DNA of 64,000 nucleotides from positions 124,001 to 188,000 of the forward strand of contig NZ_SMAL01000003.1 in assembly GCF_004342165.1 (NCBI RefSeq), in the 5' to 3' direction. A program made the position numbers and the translations under genes. Origin of the DNA: Natranaerovirga pectinivora (GTDB lineage: Bacteria > Bacillota > Clostridia > Lachnospirales > DSM-24629). A model generated the notes under the pieces. That model was not told the origin of the DNA, searched no databases, and saw only the letters and a program-made list of their open reading frames with translations. This document shows, piece after piece, positions 45,542 to 54,613 of the stretch. Numbering within the stretch: position 1 is the stretch's first letter; every line of letters begins with the position of its first letter.

Positions 45542-46018
45542 TTGAAAAAAAGAATGAATCTATTGTTATTTAGTGGGGATTATGATAAAGCACTGGCTGC
45601 CCTTATCTTAGCCAATAGTGCTAAAGATTTGAACTTAGATGTAACCATTTTTTGCGCTTTTTGGGGATTATGTCTAATTAGAAAACCTGATTCAATAAAG
45701 GTTGAAGAAAAGTCTTTATACGAAAAAATGTTTGGCATAATGACACCAAAAGGTCCTGATGAGTTGCCACTGTCTAAAATGAACTTTGCAGGCATTGGTA
45801 AAAAAATGCTAACAGAAATGATGGAGGAGGATGATGCACCCCCTTTAAGTGCTTTCTTAAAAGGTGCCCGAAAAAAAGATGTAAAATTCTATGCTTGTAA
45901 ATTATCTGTAGAAGTTATGGGATTAACACAAGATGAATTAATAGAAGAAGCAATTATAGCTGACTCCACCACTTATTTAAAAGATGCCTTAGACTCAGAT
46001 ATCCAGTTGTTCATTTGA
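45542..46018 (+). CDS. DsrE/DsrF-like family protein
   Basis: A 158-residue cytosolic protein of the DsrE-like fold, small sulfur-carrier relatives. SGDYDKALAALILANSAKDLNLDVTIF gives the first beta-alpha-beta unit; a cysteine in FYACKLSVEVMGL sits where family members carry the reactive residue. The start is TTG at 45542, with GGAG about ten bases upstream; the ATG at residue 5 is the alternative. The stop codon overlaps the start of a long hairpin. It may handle sulfane sulfur, but nothing nearby confirms it. Confidence 0.78.
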   Translation: MKKRMNLLLFSGDYDKALAALILANSAKDLNLDVTIFCAFWGLCLIRKPDSIKVEEKSLYEKMFGIMTPKGPDELPLSKMNFAGIGKKMLTEMMEEDDAPPLSAFLKGARKKDVKFYACKLSVEVMGLTQDELIEEAIIADSTTYLKDALDSDIQLFI

Positions 46019-46066
46019 AAGTATGATTTTCAAACTTGCTTGCAAGGATTTGAAAATCATACTTTC
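46017..46066. repeat. 18-bp hairpin between convergent genes
   Basis: GAAAGTATGATTTTCAAA and its exact reverse complement enclose 14 bases that themselves contain CTTGC/GCAAG. No T run follows on either strand, so it is not a standard terminator. Confidence 0.6.
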
Positions 46067-46111
46067 AATGAAGCTTATGCCACTGATAAAGCAAGAGGCA
46101 TAAGCTTCATT
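46067..46111. repeat. 15-bp hairpin directly following
   Basis: AATGAAGCTTATGCC and its exact reverse complement with a 15-base loop, immediately after the first hairpin and 20 bases before the stop of the EAL protein gene. Confidence 0.6.
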
Positions 46112-46130
46112 AAGTTAATAAATCTTTAAA

Positions 46131-48218
46131 CTAAGTTAAACGACCCATTAATTCTTCTATTTTTATAGGTTTGCTATAATAGTATCCTTGAACTTCATTA
46201 CAATTATTTTTCTTTAAAAACTCAATTTGTTCTTTCGTTTCTACACCTTCTGCTATAACTTTATACCCTAAGTTATGAGACATATCAATAATTGTTTTTA
46301 TAATGATCCCACTTTCCGGTGTCGTATCCAATGCATTAATAAATGATCGATCTATTTTAATTTTATGAATGGGAAGTTTTAATAAGTAACTTAGAGAAGA
46401 ATAACCTGTTCCAAAGTCATCTACTGAAACTTTAATACCTCTCTGTCGTATTTTCTCAAGTCTATTAATATTATCTTCCATATTATCCATCATAGCACTT
46501 TCTGTAATTTCTAGTTCAATATTTGTTGGGTTAATTTTTTCTTCTAGTATTAACTGGTCAATAAATGTAAGCAAACTTTTTTTTCTTAACTGATGTGTAC
46601 TTAAATTAATGGCAATAACCAAATCCTTTAGTACATTTTTATGTTTTTGAAATGTATTAGAGACATCTTGAAAAATCCATTCACCAATTTTTATAATATC
46701 TCCTGTGTTTTCAGCTAACGGAATAAATTCTCCAGGTGATACACGACCAAAAACAGGATGATTCCATCTAATTAATGCCTCTGCAGAAACGATTTTTTCC
46801 GTTGTTAAATCTATTTGAGGCTGGTACTCAAGAAATAATTCTTTTTTTTCCACACAGTATCTTAAATCATTTTCTAATTGTATTCTTCTAGAAAGTTTAT
46901 CATTGAGTTCTTTAGTAAAAAAGCAACTTCCATTCCTTCCAAGCTTTTTTCCTTCTAACATAGCTTTTTCTGCATTATTTACTACATCCCTAGGCATTTG
47001 ATTTGTTTTAGGGTATATATTAATGCCTATACCACAACTGATAATTATTTCATTTCCATTAATAATGTAGGGTCTAGTAAATACTTCTTTAATTTTATTC
47101 ACCAAAATTTCTACACAATTATTTTTTTCTTGAACAACTAACAAGCCAAAAGTATCTTCATTAAAATGAGAAATTAGAACCCTTTGATCTAAGTTCTTCT
47201 TTAATCTATAGGCAACTTCTTTTAATAATTCATCCCCCATACTGTAACCATAGGTATCGTTTACATACTTGAGTTTATCAATATCAAGAGTGATTATAAT
47301 AATCTCTTTTGATGTTTCTCCTGAATTAACTGCTTGGATTGTTTCATTAACTTTTTGAATAAATATAAATCTGTTCGGTAAATTGGTTAAAATATTGTGT
47401 GAAGATAAATATTGAACCCTTTCTTCAATCTTTTTTTGTTCTGTTAATTCAGTTAATATCCCTACATAATTATGAATAATATCTTCCTTACCTTTTATTT
47501 CTAGTATGACAAGGGAAACTGCTATTAATTCACCGTTTTTCTTTTTATCCCATAACTCTCCTTGCCAGAAACCTTCTTTTTTTATATGTTCCCACATTTT
47601 TTTATAAAAGTGTACATCTTGCATTCCTGATTTGAGTAAAGTAGACTTGTTTCCTATAACTTCATCTTTTGTATATCCTGTAATGTTAAGATAGGCATCG
47701 TTAACATATAATATTTCTGTATAGTCTCTATCCGTTACAATAATCCCTTCTGTTGCATTTTCTAAAACACTAGAAACTAAAGCCAGTCTTTCTTCAATCT
47801 TTTTGCTGGTTGTAATATCAGTAACAGTTGTAATTCTATATCTCTTCCCATTTTTTTGTATCACTCGTTTTGATTTAATAAAAGTATCTACATAAGTGCC
47901 ATCTTTTTTGATACATCTAAGCTCTGATTCTTTAATGTCATATCCATTAATAAATTTTCTGTGGTCCATCAAAAGTCTTTCTTTTTCAGTTGAAGGTGCT
48001 ACAATTGTAAAAGACTTCCCTATGATTTCTTCTCTAGTATAACCATATATATTAAGATAGTGATCATTTACAAGTTCATACATGCCTATTTCATTTGTCA
48101 CACATATTCCTACATTAGAAATATCAAAAATCACTTCTATAATTTCTTCTAAATTATCAAATCCCAATTCCTTTATAAGTTCTTTTTTAACATTATTTTT
48201 ATCTATACCTAAAGACAT
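46131..48218 (-). CDS. PAS-PAS-GGDEF-EAL protein, probable c-di-GMP phosphodiesterase
   Basis: A 695-residue soluble signalling protein. Two PAS domains (about 20-145 and 145-270) precede a GGDEF domain and a C-terminal EAL domain. The GGDEF signature is lost: the loop reads HFNEDTF, so cyclase activity is unlikely, although the fold could still bind GTP. The EAL domain keeps AEALIRWNH, the ELEITES segment and DDFGTGYSSLSYL, as active phosphodiesterases do. It therefore probably degrades c-di-GMP in response to the signal sensed by its PAS domains. It is transcribed alone; paired hairpins lie behind it. Confidence 0.9.
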   Translation of the reverse strand: MSLGIDKNNVKKELIKELGFDNLEEIIEVIFDISNVGICVTNEIGMYELVNDHYLNIYGYTREEIIGKSFTIVAPSTEKERLLMDHRKFINGYDIKESELRCIKKDGTYVDTFIKSKRVIQKNGKRYRITTVTDITTSKKIEERLALVSSVLENATEGIIVTDRDYTEILYVNDAYLNITGYTKDEVIGNKSTLLKSGMQDVHFYKKMWEHIKKEGFWQGELWDKKKNGELIAVSLVILEIKGKEDIIHNYVGILTELTEQKKIEERVQYLSSHNILTNLPNRFIFIQKVNETIQAVNSGETSKEIIIITLDIDKLKYVNDTYGYSMGDELLKEVAYRLKKNLDQRVLISHFNEDTFGLLVVQEKNNCVEILVNKIKEVFTRPYIINGNEIIISCGIGINIYPKTNQMPRDVVNNAEKAMLEGKKLGRNGSCFFTKELNDKLSRRIQLENDLRYCVEKKELFLEYQPQIDLTTEKIVSAEALIRWNHPVFGRVSPGEFIPLAENTGDIIKIGEWIFQDVSNTFQKHKNVLKDLVIAINLSTHQLRKKSLLTFIDQLILEEKINPTNIELEITESAMMDNMEDNINRLEKIRQRGIKVSVDDFGTGYSSLSYLLKLPIHKIKIDRSFINALDTTPESGIIIKTIIDMSHNLGYKVIAEGVETKEQIEFLKKNNCNEVQGYYYSKPIKIEELMGRLT

Positions 48219-48411
48219 CTTACCACTCTTTCCTTAAAGGCAACAATTTTACATTTCTTTCATGTATATTATCCCCCTGTAAAGAATTATTGTCAAATGA
48301 ACAATTTATGTCTTATCTTAATATTATATCTGTGTAACAAAGATTTACTTTTGACAGCTTTATTATGCCATGGTATTTTAAATATACATAACTAAATTTA
48401 AGAGGTGAAAA

Positions 48412-48945
48412 ATGAACCAAAAAATTATTGCACTTACTTATTCAGCTATTACTGTTTCTATACTATTTGTTGGCGGTTTTGTCCTCTATTCTTTGAGTAG
48501 TGCATTAGCCATTCCTGGGAATCGATTTGTTTTACTTGCGCCCTTTTTATCTTTTGTTTTTTATTTTCCTTTAGCAAAAATTAGGAAATTTGGATTGCTT
48601 ACTAAGATTAATGTTGTCTTCGCTTTAGTATTGTCTTATATAAGTATTTTTATGGGATTAGCAATAATCTCATCTGGTTTGTTAACTGATTTAACTGGAT
48701 TTGTCCTCTTTAAAAAACTAAATAAAGAATATACAATTGTGATAACATCCTCTATTTATCCTGTGTATGCAACTTTGACTTCTTTTTATGTTACAACCTA
48801 TTTAACAGCTGGATCAAATATGTTTGGCTATATATCTTATAAAGTATTAATAATTCTTTTATTTATTATATACTTCCTTGGATTATTAGGAAGTTTAGCT
48901 GCTTACAAATTAAAAAGCAGAGTTTTTTCTTCTCAAAACAAGTAA
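48412..48945 (+). CDS. Integral membrane protein, possible ECF-transporter S component
   Basis: A 177-residue protein with about six membrane segments and few charged residues outside the loops. The size and topology, with PGNRFVLLAPFLSFVFYFPLAK near residue 35, would fit an S component of energy-coupling-factor transporters, but no vitamin-type motif is clear and no EcfA/T genes are nearby. AGAGGTGAAAA precedes the ATG. It is 60 bases ahead of an MFS transporter gene in the same direction and may share its transcript. Confidence 0.5.
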   Translation: MNQKIIALTYSAITVSILFVGGFVLYSLSSALAIPGNRFVLLAPFLSFVFYFPLAKIRKFGLLTKINVVFALVLSYISIFMGLAIISSGLLTDLTGFVLFKKLNKEYTIVITSSIYPVYATLTSFYVTTYLTAGSNMFGYISYKVLIILLFIIYFLGLLGSLAAYKLKSRVFSSQNK

Positions 48946-49005
48946 TAATTACTGATTAATTGTTAACACTAACTATTATCACTAACTTATATAAAGGAGT
49001 TAATA

Positions 49006-50196
49006 ATGTCTAAAAAGGTAATTATTCTACTTGTTATTAGTGGTCTATTCACACTAGCTATGGGATTATCTAATGTTTTTGTGAATATTTTTTTATGGAA
49101 AAAAACCAATGATTTTGTACTTGTAGCTATCTATAATTTAATGCATTATATTTTTGCCCCTGTATCTTTCATCTTAGCCGGATGGTTATCAAAAAGAAAA
49201 AATGGTACTTGGCCTTTAAGAATTGGTATTTCTTTATTTATTCTGTTTTTTATACTCATTTTACTTTTTAAACATGATGTTCCAAACTATGCCTCTTTAT
49301 TTGGAATTTTATTTGGTCTTGCTGCTGGTTTTTATTGGCTAGCATTCCATACCCTTAGTTTTGATTTTACTTCCCCCTCAAACAGGGATACCTTTAATGG
49401 TTTAAATGGTGCTATAGCTGGTATATCAAGTGCAATTGCTCCTTTTTCTGCTGCCTTTATTATCGATAGAAGTGAAGAATTTATAGGCTATTCTATTATT
49501 TTTGGTATCTCATTAACTCTTTTTTGTCTCCTTATAATTATAAGTTTCTTTTTTACCACTGAACACTATGGAGATACTCTGGATTTCAAAAAAATCTTAA
49601 GTAATGACAATAAAGATTGGACCCATATTAGAAAATCTATTACTTTATGGGGATTAAGAGATGTGGTTATTTTATTTTTAATTAGTATTCTAATTTTTAA
49701 AACAACAAATAGTATTTTATCCCTTGGAAAATTATCTCTCTTTGCTCATATTCTATCTTCACTAGCATTTGTAGCAGAACAAAAATTAATCAAACCTAAG
49801 AGAAGATGGTTTTCATTTCATACAGGTGCATTGTTTTTATTATTCTCCGTATTAGGCTTGGTTTTTGATATTAATATGACATTTATCATTGTTTTTATTG
49901 TTATTGATGCAATATCAATGCCCTTTTTTACAGTTCCAGTGGTTTCAGCAACTTTTAATATTATAGATCAATCCAAAGAAAGAAGCTATAGAACAGAATA
50001 TATAATAAGAAGAGAAATAAACCTATGCTTGGGGCGAGTTTTAAGTGCTACAACACTTATTCTTTTATTAACTTTTATATCGAATGATCGTGTTCTTAAT
50101 TATTTTTTATTATTTATTGGTAGCGCTCCTGTTTTGGCTTTAATCTTTCTAAGAAAATTAACTATATGGGACCGTACTGCAAAAGCACAAAAATAA
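49006..50196 (+). CDS. Major facilitator superfamily transporter
   Basis: A 396-residue protein with 12 predicted membrane segments. The first-half loop between segments 2 and 3 reads LAGWLSKRKNGTW and the long cytosolic loop between segments 6 and 7 carries GDTLDFKKILSNDNKDW. Motifs resemble a clostridial MFS group of unknown substrate. AAGGAG lies seven bases upstream of the ATG. A strong terminator follows. Substrate and direction cannot be inferred. Confidence 0.85.
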   Translation: MSKKVIILLVISGLFTLAMGLSNVFVNIFLWKKTNDFVLVAIYNLMHYIFAPVSFILAGWLSKRKNGTWPLRIGISLFILFFILILLFKHDVPNYASLFGILFGLAAGFYWLAFHTLSFDFTSPSNRDTFNGLNGAIAGISSAIAPFSAAFIIDRSEEFIGYSIIFGISLTLFCLLIIISFFFTTEHYGDTLDFKKILSNDNKDWTHIRKSITLWGLRDVVILFLISILIFKTTNSILSLGKLSLFAHILSSLAFVAEQKLIKPKRRWFSFHTGALFLLFSVLGLVFDINMTFIIVFIVIDAISMPFFTVPVVSATFNIIDQSKERSYRTEYIIRREINLCLGRVLSATTLILLLTFISNDRVLNYFLLFIGSAPVLALIFLRKLTIWDRTAKAQK

Positions 50197-50229
50197 ACCT
50201 TCTATTTTTATATAGAAGGTTTATTTTTT
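50191..50229 (+). terminator. Terminator after the MFS gene
   Basis: AAATAAACCTTCTAT pairs with ATAGAAGGTTTATTT and is followed by TTTTTT; the stop codon lies within the left arm. Confidence 0.85.
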
Positions 50230-50500
50230 GGCAATTATTTGTTTTGTTTTTTAAGATACCCGCTCTTATTTACTTACATTTAAAACTGTTGGAGGTCATA
50301 AATTTGCAAATTCATTTTAATATATATATAACTATCCCTTTTCATTATATATATATCACATTTTTCACACTACTATACTATAAGCTAGATTCTAGAAATA
50401 TGTATTGAATTACCGCTCCCCTATTACTAGATTCTCTTATTTATTGGCCGACCTAATCTTACTATATCATATTTTACCATTTTGAAAAGTGCTTTGTCAT

Positions 50501-50540
50501 CAAAGTGTATTTTTATGTTCTCAAAATGTATTTTTATGTT
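50501..50540 (+). promoter_or_regulatory. Direct repeat upstream of agrB, probable response-regulator site
   Basis: CAAAGTGTATTTTTATGTT (50501-50519) and CAAAATGTATTTTTATGTT (50522-50540) differ by one base and are spaced exactly 21 bases apart, two helical turns. That is the spacing of AgrA/LytTR paired sites. A weaker similar copy, CAAAGCATTTATTTTTATT, lies at 50572-50590. Confidence 0.6.
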
Positions 50541-50600
50541 TTTTTATTACAACAGATACGTGTTTTATTTCCAAAGCATTTATTTTTATTCGTATCGATA

Positions 50601-50606
50601 TATAAT
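50601..50606 (+). promoter_or_regulatory. Promoter -10 element for agrBD
   Basis: TATAAT 31 bases upstream of the agrB start; no good -35 element is found 16-18 bases upstream, as is usual at activator-dependent promoters. Confidence 0.45.
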
Positions 50607-50636
50607 TCAATATATACAGACGAAAGTTGGTAAACT

Positions 50637-51212
50637 ATGACAAACCGATTAATAAATCTAATCACTTATAACATCTATAAACAAAATATTATTAATCATG
50701 TTGATTTAAGAAAAATGCAATATGGTATGCAAGTGGTATTAAATGAATTTATAAAAATTGCAACATTGTTGTTCCTTTTCCATATGATTAACCAAATCCC
50801 CTTATTTTTATTTTCTTTCGCTGTTTTAGTTAGCATACGATTGTATTCCGGAGGATTACATAATAAAACTACTTTAGGGTGTTTTATAACAAGCCTTGGT
50901 TTTTTCCTAATTACGGTGCTAGTTCCCCAATATTTTAATAATATATCTGTTTTTACAAGTTGTCTTTTAACCCTTATGAGTATCATTATTATTTACATAT
51001 ACTCACCAGTAACATCTGATTATCGTCCAATTAAATATAATCAAAGAATTATTCGAGCAAAATATACTTCTGTTATCATAACCTTACTTTGGGTTGGAAT
51101 ATTATATTTAATTGTAAAAAATAATACTTTTTTTACTTCAGGTCTTCTAACCTTGTCAATTCATTCATTACAACTAATCCTTGGAAGGAGGATAAACCAT
51201 GTACGAGTATAA
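50637..51212 (+). CDS. agrB: AgrB-like membrane protease
   Basis: A 191-residue membrane protein with about five or six membrane segments. The catalytic pattern of AgrB is visible: RLYSGGLHNKTTLGCF, with His75 and Cys82 roughly in the expected positions. AgrB removes the C-terminal tail of AgrD and forms the thiolactone ring of the signalling peptide. Its 3' end overlaps the agrD start by 14 bases. The start ATG has only a weak ribosome binding site, so expression is low unless activated. Confidence 0.9.
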   Translation: MTNRLINLITYNIYKQNIINHVDLRKMQYGMQVVLNEFIKIATLLFLFHMINQIPLFLFSFAVLVSIRLYSGGLHNKTTLGCFITSLGFFLITVLVPQYFNNISVFTSCLLTLMSIIIIYIYSPVTSDYRPIKYNQRIIRAKYTSVIITLLWVGILYLIVKNNTFFTSGLLTLSIHSLQLILGRRINHVRV

Positions 51213-51345
51213 GAAAAAATTGTTCACTAAAAAACTATTGATTGGTATTGCTGGTTTTTTTATTATATTAGCTAATGCTTTATCCAACTTACCTTGTATG
51301 TTTTTATACGGTGAAACCAAATGTCCAAAAAGCCTTTTAAAATAA
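51199..51345 (+). CDS. agrD: AgrD-like autoinducer peptide precursor
   Basis: A 48-residue precursor. Parts in order: a short amphipathic basic leader (YEYKKKLFTKKLLIG), a hydrophobic helix, the signal core NLPCMFLY, then a charged tail GETKCPKSLLK. By analogy with known AgrD proteins, Cys33 would form a thiolactone with the carboxyl group of Tyr37, giving a five-residue ring CMFLY with a short N-terminal extension. The tail has GETKCP where many AgrD proteins have an E-P-x-x-P type sequence, and a second cysteine (Cys42) there is unusual. GGAAGGAGGA lies before the ATG. The 3' end overlaps the convergent kinase gene by nine bases. Confidence 0.85.
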   Translation: MYEYKKKLFTKKLLIGIAGFFIILANALSNLPCMFLYGETKCPKSLLK

Positions 51346-52602
51346 AAGTCTAAAAATTATATCTTCATTATCTAAGGAAAGTTCAATTTTACCATTGTAG
51401 TAATTTACTATTTTTTTCACGTTATATAAGCCATATCCACGATTTTTTCCTTCCTTAGTAGAAAAACCTCTATCAAATATTTTATCTAACTCTATTGGTT
51501 TATTTGCGTTTCTTGTATTTTTTACTTCAATTATACTTTTATCTTCATAAGTACCTAATGTTAAAGCAATATTTTTATGATCTATATTCCCTATATTTTC
51601 TATCTCTTCCATAGCATTATCTAATAAGTTCCCTAATATTTCTACAACTTCATACTTTTCTAATGGATACTTGGGTATATAATCATTTATTTTGAAATCA
51701 AAATTAATACCTTTCTCTTTAATAACATTCTTTTTGTTGTATATGATTGCTGTTAATATGCTATCATTAATATTTAATAAATAGTCCATAGGCCTATCCC
51801 TTTTAATTAGTTTATCAAGGTATTCTTTCATTTCTTTATTTGTATCTAAAGCCACCTCTTCAGCAAACTCGTATATTACATTAAGATGATTCTTAAAATC
51901 ATGCTGTCTTTGTCTTACTTCATCAACTAGGCCTTCCAAATAAGGCAAATAGGTTTCATGTGTACTAATTACCTTTTTTTGTTGTATAATCTTTACTCGT
52001 TGAAACATAAAGTAAAAATTTATAATGCCCCATAATATAATAATAACTATAATTAGTGGGAAGTATGTAATCATAAACCCTCTATCCACTCTCCATATTG
52101 CCATAGATATTAACGCACATAAGAAAATATTCAAAAGTATACTTAATGTCAATTGGGTATATTTTATATATAGCCTTTGTATGCTTTTTAACAAATTTTT
52201 CTTATCTATAAAATACATTGTAATCAATAGTCCTAAATTAACAGTTAACCCTCTTGAAAAATCATTCTCTACTGTAAAAAATGAATATATATATGTATAA
52301 AATACTTGTAGGATAATTACCATTGCATGGGCTAAGAAAAACTCAAAAAATAGGTTTTTAATATTCACTCGATACACATAAATAAAGAAAAGAAATATGA
52401 CAAAAAAATTCATTGAAATTGTTATCCATACCTCTGGATTTATAACCAAAAGGGTGACATTTAATAGTACAAAAGTAATGGGAAAAAGTAATTTCTTTAT
52501 AAAAGCAGCATGCCTTACACTATCATTAAGTGCACTCCAGGCTAATAAGATTGATGATGCTTCTAAAAAAGTAAATAAGGTTGGATAATACCATCCCTTC
52601 AT
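51337..52602 (-). CDS. agrC: AgrC-like sensor histidine kinase
   Basis: A 421-residue kinase. Five to seven membrane segments make up the first 200 residues, the peptide receptor part. A cytosolic helix carries the phospho-accepting His in VRQRQHDFKNHLN (about residue 240), and the ATPase domain has NLLDNAMEEIE and GRGFSTKEGKNRGYGLYNVK-type glycine motifs (GHKL family). It is the receptor for the AgrD-derived peptide. It faces the agrBD genes, with a nine-base overlap of the 3' ends, and is followed upstream by the response-regulator gene (44-base gap). Confidence 0.88.
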   Translation of the reverse strand: MKGWYYPTLFTFLEASSILLAWSALNDSVRHAAFIKKLLFPITFVLLNVTLLVINPEVWITISMNFFVIFLFFIYVYRVNIKNLFFEFFLAHAMVIILQVFYTYIYSFFTVENDFSRGLTVNLGLLITMYFIDKKNLLKSIQRLYIKYTQLTLSILLNIFLCALISMAIWRVDRGFMITYFPLIIVIIILWGIINFYFMFQRVKIIQQKKVISTHETYLPYLEGLVDEVRQRQHDFKNHLNVIYEFAEEVALDTNKEMKEYLDKLIKRDRPMDYLLNINDSILTAIIYNKKNVIKEKGINFDFKINDYIPKYPLEKYEVVEILGNLLDNAMEEIENIGNIDHKNIALTLGTYEDKSIIEVKNTRNANKPIELDKIFDRGFSTKEGKNRGYGLYNVKKIVNYYNGKIELSLDNEDIIFRLLF

Positions 52603-52646
52603 ATTTATTTCTTCCTTTCACATTAATATTCTTTATTAGACATAAT

Positions 52647-53390
52647 TCAATTATATTTCTTTTTCTCAGATTCAAGTTGTTCTAAGAAAGCATCCTTAAA
52701 ATTATTGCTTATAAAAGCAGGTTGGTTATAGGAAACAAAATATACTAACCAAGAATTTCTATCGACTTTTTCCACCTCAATGACTTTCTTTATATTAATA
52801 ATATAAGATTTATGCGTTTTCATAAAATAACTTTTGCTAATCTCTTGTAAAATATCTTTCATGGTCATATTAGGAACAATGTGTAACCCATTTACTGTAT
52901 GTATAATACAATTCCTTTTTTGTGATTCTATAAAAAGTATGTCATCAACTTTTACTTTTATAATGCAATTTTTAAGTTTAAAGTATATATTATCCTCTTC
53001 TTTTGATGGCTCATCTACTTTAATCCCTTTTAGCAATCTATTAGCAATTTCAATAACTTCTTTTGATTCATAAGGTTTTTCTATAAAATCATAACAATGA
53101 TACTGCTTAAATGATTGTAATTGATATGCAATATGCGTTGTTATAATAACCATAAAAGTTAATTCATACTTAGGAATTGATCTTATTATTTCTGCAATTT
53201 TCAAACCTGATATATCAGGCAATTGTATATCTAAAAAAAATAAATCTATATTATGGCTATTGAATATTTTCACAGCTTCTTTACCAGTAGCTGCTTCAAA
53301 AATATTTGCTTCATATTTGGCTTGTCTTAGTATTCTTACAAGCTTTCGTCTTTGTTGTTCTTGATCTTCAACAACCAATATATTAATCAT
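52647..53390 (-). CDS. agrA: AgrA-like LytTR response regulator
   Basis: A 247-residue regulator. The receiver domain (about 1-125) has the acidic pair VVEDQEQQ, the phospho-Asp in LFFLDIQLPDISG and the conserved Lys in DFIEKPYESKE. The C-terminal LytTR DNA-binding domain contains ILFIESQKRNCIIHTVNG and FMKTHKSYIINIKKVIEVE. The start at 53390 is chosen for GGGGGAG just upstream. In the same operon as the kinase, it should bind the 21-base-spaced direct repeats upstream of agrB. Confidence 0.9.
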   Translation of the reverse strand: MINILVVEDQEQQRRKLVRILRQAKYEANIFEAATGKEAVKIFNSHNIDLFFLDIQLPDISGLKIAEIIRSIPKYELTFMVIITTHIAYQLQSFKQYHCYDFIEKPYESKEVIEIANRLLKGIKVDEPSKEEDNIYFKLKNCIIKVKVDDILFIESQKRNCIIHTVNGLHIVPNMTMKDILQEISKSYFMKTHKSYIINIKKVIEVEKVDRNSWLVYFVSYNQPAFISNNFKDAFLEQLESEKKKYN

Positions 53391-53483
53391 GTTCTCCCCC
53401 AAAAAAACTTAATTATTTATTGTTATAATTTTATCATTGGTTTTCATAAACTTCAATATTTTTTCCTTAATATCAATTTTTTC

Positions 53484-54311
53484 TTACTTTAATTCAATGC
53501 CTTTTTCAGTAATTTTAATTTTTTCATTTTTTAATAAGCGTCCAACTGCTCTTTTATATGCTTTTTTACTTATATTTAATTGTAACTTTATTTCCTCAGG
53601 AGGGCTATTGTCACTCAGATTCAATTGTCCCCCATTGGCTTCTAATTTTTTAATAATCATGTCTGCATCATCATCCATTTGCAAATATGCTTTCTCTCGC
53701 AAACTAATATTTAATTTTCCATCTTCACGGACTTCTGTTACACGACCTTCAACTTCATCTCCAACTTTTAGATTTATAAGTTCATTTTTTTGAATAAGCC
53801 CTTGATATTTTAAATCAATTGCGACAAAAGCCCCAAAGCTTTCTTTAATATCATATATGTTTCCTTTAATAGCATCATCCTTATCATATGGTGATTGACT
53901 CTCTAAATACTTATACAAATCCATAGTTGCACATAGCCTATCACTTTTATCAATATATAATGCTACAGGATATTCTTTACCTTCTTTTACCTTTACTGTT
54001 TGTTCTTTAAATGGAAGCAATAGATCTTTTTCTAAGCCCCAATCTAAAAATGCACCAATAGGTGTTACTTCAACAACCTTTAGAACCTTTATTTCCTTCA
54101 GAAATATTTTAGGCTCATTTGTTGTAGCGATTATTCTATCTTTTGAATCCTTGTATATGAAGACTTCAATCTCGTCCCCTTCTGCAATATCACTTGGCAC
54201 TTGTTTTTTAGGCAGCAATACTTCTTGTGAGTTTTTATCATCTGTTAAATAAACCCCTATTTCTGATTTTCTGTTGATTATTAATTTTTGTTTAAGTCCT
54301 AACGCTATCAT
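53484..54311 (-). CDS. cvfB: CvfB-like S1-domain RNA-binding protein
   Basis: A 275-residue protein of the conserved virulence factor B family. Several OB/S1-type beta-barrels (about 1-65, 66-140, 145-215; the last with GAFVAIDLKYQGLIQKNEL) are followed by a winged-helix domain (PEEIKLQLNISKKAYKRAVGRLLK). In Firmicutes CvfB binds RNA and affects virulence gene expression, in part through agr in staphylococci. It lies just behind the agr locus (about 80 bases) in the same direction as the kinase and regulator genes, though upstream of them in transcription. Confidence 0.9.
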   Translation of the reverse strand: MIALGLKQKLIINRKSEIGVYLTDDKNSQEVLLPKKQVPSDIAEGDEIEVFIYKDSKDRIIATTNEPKIFLKEIKVLKVVEVTPIGAFLDWGLEKDLLLPFKEQTVKVKEGKEYPVALYIDKSDRLCATMDLYKYLESQSPYDKDDAIKGNIYDIKESFGAFVAIDLKYQGLIQKNELINLKVGDEVEGRVTEVREDGKLNISLREKAYLQMDDDADMIIKKLEANGGQLNLSDNSPPEEIKLQLNISKKAYKRAVGRLLKNEKIKITEKGIELK

Positions 54312-54613
54312 TTTTTATCACCTCTAAATTATTATGGTAGTTAAAAACTATATTTATTCGATTATATAAATCAATATTATGACAAAAAATATCTTTATCT
54401 TTCTTATACTTTTTATTTAACCTTCAAATTATAAGTCTTATGTTCCATTTTATTACATTTTCACCCAAAAATCTACTACCATCCTCTAATTTATGGAATC
54501 AAACTAATTATCACCATAGCAATTGAATTTAGGTAATGCTATAATACACTTATACACACTTCCTTATTCATAATTCACAATAATAAAACTCTTAAACTAA
54601 ATAGGTGATTGCT
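54312..54613. other. Divergent intergenic region of cvfB and the DHH gene
   Basis: A TATAAT at 54540-54545 could be the -10 element of the DHH gene. I see no other feature. Confidence 0.3.

Noticed and set aside
46131-48218. Active diguanylate cyclase
   Set aside because: The GGDEF signature is replaced by NEDTF, so only phosphodiesterase activity is supported.
50166-50408. 80-codon open frame after the MFS gene
   Set aside because: It starts within the MFS gene, spans the terminator hairpin and has no ribosome binding site.
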